From assembly GCA_002358575.1 (NCBI GenBank), contig DEPD01000118.1, positions 27,258 to 32,581 on the forward strand: 5,324 bases of DNA, given 5' to 3'. The number at the start of each line of letters is the position of its first letter. The first letter of the stretch is position 1. The notes beneath the pieces were generated by a model. It had not been told where the DNA came from and ran no database searches. It was given only the letters and a program-made list of their open reading frames with translations. This stretch comes from Lachnospiraceae bacterium UBA3401. GTDB taxonomy: Bacteria; Bacillota; Clostridia; Lachnospirales; Lachnospiraceae. Made by a program: the position numbers and the translations under genes. This document shows, piece after piece, positions 5,167-5,324 of this stretch.

Positions 5167-5324
5167 GCCTTTTATAATGTTATATTATCACTGGTTTGCG
5201 AATATGTCAATATTGCGATTGACGAAGAACAGAATACATATAATTCGTTACAATTTGCACCCATGCCAGATTTCGTATTGATTTATGATGGTTTGGTGTC
5301 AATTGCAACAATTGATGCACACAA
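5152..5324 (+). pseudogene. Open frame without a credible start, running off the window (gene fragment or internal part)
   Basis: The frame starting at 5152 has no stop to the end of the window. From about 5191 it reads like protein, with YVNIAIDEEQNTYNSL followed by FAPMPDFVLIYDGLVSIATI. The only ATG in this frame is at 5263 and has no ribosome site, and the frame overlaps the antisense promoter. It may be the broken 5' part of a gene displaced by the peptide/antisense unit, or chance. The DFVLIYDG...IATIDA stretch faintly recalls the DxVLxxxGxPxAVIEAK region of HsdR-like nucleases, but the resemblance is too weak to name it. Confidence 0.25.
5182..5210 (-). promoter_or_regulatory. Strong extended -10 promoter for the antisense RNA
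   Basis: Read on the minus strand: a perfect TTGACA (5210-5205), a 17-nt spacer and TAATAT (5187-5182) preceded by the extended -10 dinucleotide TG one base upstream. It is nearer consensus than any peptide-proximal promoter on the plus strand, as expected if the antitoxin is made in excess. Confidence 0.75.

Larger units (their letters stand above)
5088..5176 (-). ncRNA. Candidate antisense antitoxin RNA
   Basis: Predicted from a strong minus-strand promoter (5182-5210) and the terminator at 5091-5130, giving an RNA of about 88 nt with 5' end near 5176. It contains no credible coding frame. It carries a 5' hairpin, ACTGTC-GATA-GACGGT (5166-5151), whose third pair is G-U on this strand but C-A on the plus strand. 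The helix is therefore intact only in the minus transcript. Its 3' end overlaps the last about 10 nt of the peptide gene and all of its terminator, so it is fully complementary to the 3' end of the peptide mRNA. This is the convergent layout of type I antitoxins such as RatA and SR4. Expression and pairing are inferred. Confidence 0.6.

Noticed and set aside
4740..5170. CRISPR array or tandem repeats.
   Set aside because: The similar blocks occur only twice, in inverted orientation; there is no regular repeat-spacer pattern.
4698..5210. Insertion sequence or complete mobile element.
   Set aside because: The imperfect inverted copies at 4740-4766 and 5145-5169 are explained as shared RNA leaders; no transposase and no target-site duplication were seen.

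Overview
The window looks like chromosomal DNA from a low-to-moderate GC Firmicute, most likely a gut-type clostridium (Lachnospiraceae-like). The grounds are strong AGGAGG-type ribosome sites, a TrmR/TrhP tRNA-modification pair as in Bacillota, AT-rich codon use, and a small hydrophobic peptide gene with an antisense RNA of a kind common in Firmicutes. The assignment rests on gene content and style, not on a database match.

Layout. Positions 35-1956 hold a tight two-gene operon: an O-methyltransferase of the TrmR (YrrM) type and a U32 'peptidase-family' protein of the TrhP (YrrO) type, overlapping by 4 nt. In known systems these two families act in sequence on wobble uridine 34 of tRNA: TrhP is needed for the 5-hydroxylation and TrmR O-methylates ho5U to mo5U. 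After a 54-nt gap with no visible terminator come hsdM (2011-3582) and hsdS (3566-4681), overlapping by 17 nt. They encode the modification and specificity subunits of a type I restriction-modification system. No hsdR is in the window.

Positions 4682-5324 hold no large complete gene but are dense with signals. In order they are: a strong promoter (TTGATA-17-TATAAT) whose -35 lies in a 14-bp perfect palindrome; a structured leader of about 160 nt ending in a terminator-like hairpin plus T6; a 32-codon hydrophobic peptide gene (4999-5097) with an excellent Shine-Dalgarno; and an 11-bp perfect hairpin (5091-5130) that contains the peptide's stop codon. From the other side, a consensus extended -10 promoter (TTGACA-17-TAATAT with TG) should make a short antisense RNA of about 88 nt that ends in the same hairpin and overlaps the 3' end of the peptide gene. 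This is the architecture of a type I toxin-antitoxin locus (TxpA/RatA- or BsrG/SR4-like).

The most unusual observation is that the two converging transcripts appear to begin with the same hairpin. The 14 nt at 4740-4753 occur in order, with two single-G insertions, in the antisense leader at 5166-5151. The final ~170 nt also carry an open frame without a credible start, possibly the remnant or the interior of another gene.
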